Under the pieces are notes generated by a model, which saw only the letters and a program-made list of their open reading frames with translations, did not search any database and was not told the origin of the DNA. A DNA stretch of 6,655 bases from NCBI GenBank assembly GCA_963545585.1, contig CAUUKX010000105.1:1-6655 (forward strand). Reading direction: 5' to 3'. The DNA is from W11650 sp963545585 (GTDB lineage: Bacteria > Bacillota > Clostridia > Lachnospirales > Vallitaleaceae). Below, one piece after another: positions 6,520 through 6,655 of this stretch. Numbering within the stretch: the stretch's first letter is position 1; each line of letters begins with the position of its first letter. The position numbers and the translations under genes are program-made.

Positions 6520-6646
6520 GACCAAAGACAGCAGGTGCGTGAGCATAACGTAAATCAACCTGCCGAGGCTACATAGAAAAGCGGGAGGGGGAAGCCCTTT
6601 CTTGACAAGATGTGTAATCTCTTTGTTTTTGGCAAAGAGCTTTTTT
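6520..6646 (+). promoter_or_regulatory. Ribosomal protein L10 leader (autoregulatory 5' UTR of rplJ-rplL)
   Basis: In Bacillota the L10-L12 complex binds a kink-turn-containing structure in the leader of its own mRNA and represses rplJ-rplL. The family's conserved core is recognisable: ACCAAAGACAGCAGGTGC (6521-6538) and, after a short apical hairpin (CGT 6538-6540 with ACG 6548-6550), TAAATCAACCTGCCGAGG (6551-6568). GCAGGT (6531-6536) pairs with ACCTGC (6558-6563), with the AGACA and GAGG elements flanking it as in known L10 leaders. Downstream, 6583-6590 can pair with 6595-6602 around a GAAG loop, followed by a terminator hairpin at 6619-6646. The regulated gene lies past the right edge; rplJ is expected there. 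The window ends in TTATAAGG, possibly the start of its ribosome binding site. The match is from remembered family consensus, not a covariance search. Confidence 0.85.
6619..6646 (+). terminator. Attenuator-like intrinsic terminator at the end of the L10 leader
   Basis: CTCTTTG (6619-6625) pairs with CAAAGAG (6633-6639) around a 7-nt loop, followed by C and six T (6641-6646). It lies after the L10-binding core and before the expected rplJ start, so it likely acts as a conditional terminator for that operon. It is also the first terminator downstream of the ATPase gene. Confidence 0.82.
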
Positions 6647-6655
6647 ATTATAAGG

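Noticed and set aside
6330..6521. Short open frame overlapping the end of the ATPase gene and running into the rpl promoter
   Set aside because: It is an out-of-frame shadow rich in Arg, Trp and Ser, without a ribosome binding site, and it runs through the promoter.
6602..6607. Second TTGACA within the L10 leader
   Set aside because: The expected -10 position falls in the loop of the terminator hairpin (GTTTTT), which does not fit a promoter.

Overview
The window looks like the chromosome of a Gram-positive, low-to-mid GC Bacillota bacterium, probably Clostridia-like. Three signs point there: a full-length PolC-type DNA polymerase III alpha subunit, a site-2 protease gene just upstream of it (the usual rseP...polC neighbourhood of Bacillota), and a ribosomal protein L10 leader of the Bacillota type at the right edge. 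Shine-Dalgarno sequences and sigma-A-like promoters are strong and conventional. I cannot name a genus from sequence alone. All genes lie on the + strand.

Layout. Bases 1-404 hold the 3' end of rseP, an intramembrane zinc metalloprotease gene that enters from the left. A 150-bp gap with a GC-rich hairpin, a short direct repeat and a weak candidate promoter leads to polC (555-4856), which encodes a 1433-residue replicative polymerase with intact proofreading and polymerase active sites. A 386-bp intergenic region follows. It contains a long perfect terminator hairpin (5003-5050) whose left arm is also present 40 bp upstream as a direct repeat, then an extended -10 promoter that partly overlaps the terminator, then an unexplained leader of about 170 nt. 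Next is a P-loop ATPase of the AAA_14/DUF4143 type (best start 5243, end 6454). Twenty bases after it begins a near-consensus promoter (6474-6502) driving an L10 leader RNA with an attenuator-like terminator (6619-6646). The gene it controls, expected to be rplJ (then rplL), lies beyond the window.

How it fits together. rseP and polC are probably co-transcribed, since no terminator separates them. polC is closed off by its own terminator. The ATPase gene is a self-contained unit with its own promoter but no terminator of its own, set between two housekeeping units. Its transcript would have to read into the L10 leader. Its codon usage differs visibly from its neighbours: no TTA, CTA or TCA codon occurs anywhere in it. 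This fits, but does not prove, acquisition by transfer.

The observations most worth checking are the eroded PHP-domain metal site of PolC, the foreign-looking ATPase gene placed directly before the L10 leader, and the repeat-built terminator region after polC. I found no CRISPR array, insertion sequence, tRNA or rRNA, and no convincing evidence of a wholly new multi-gene system.
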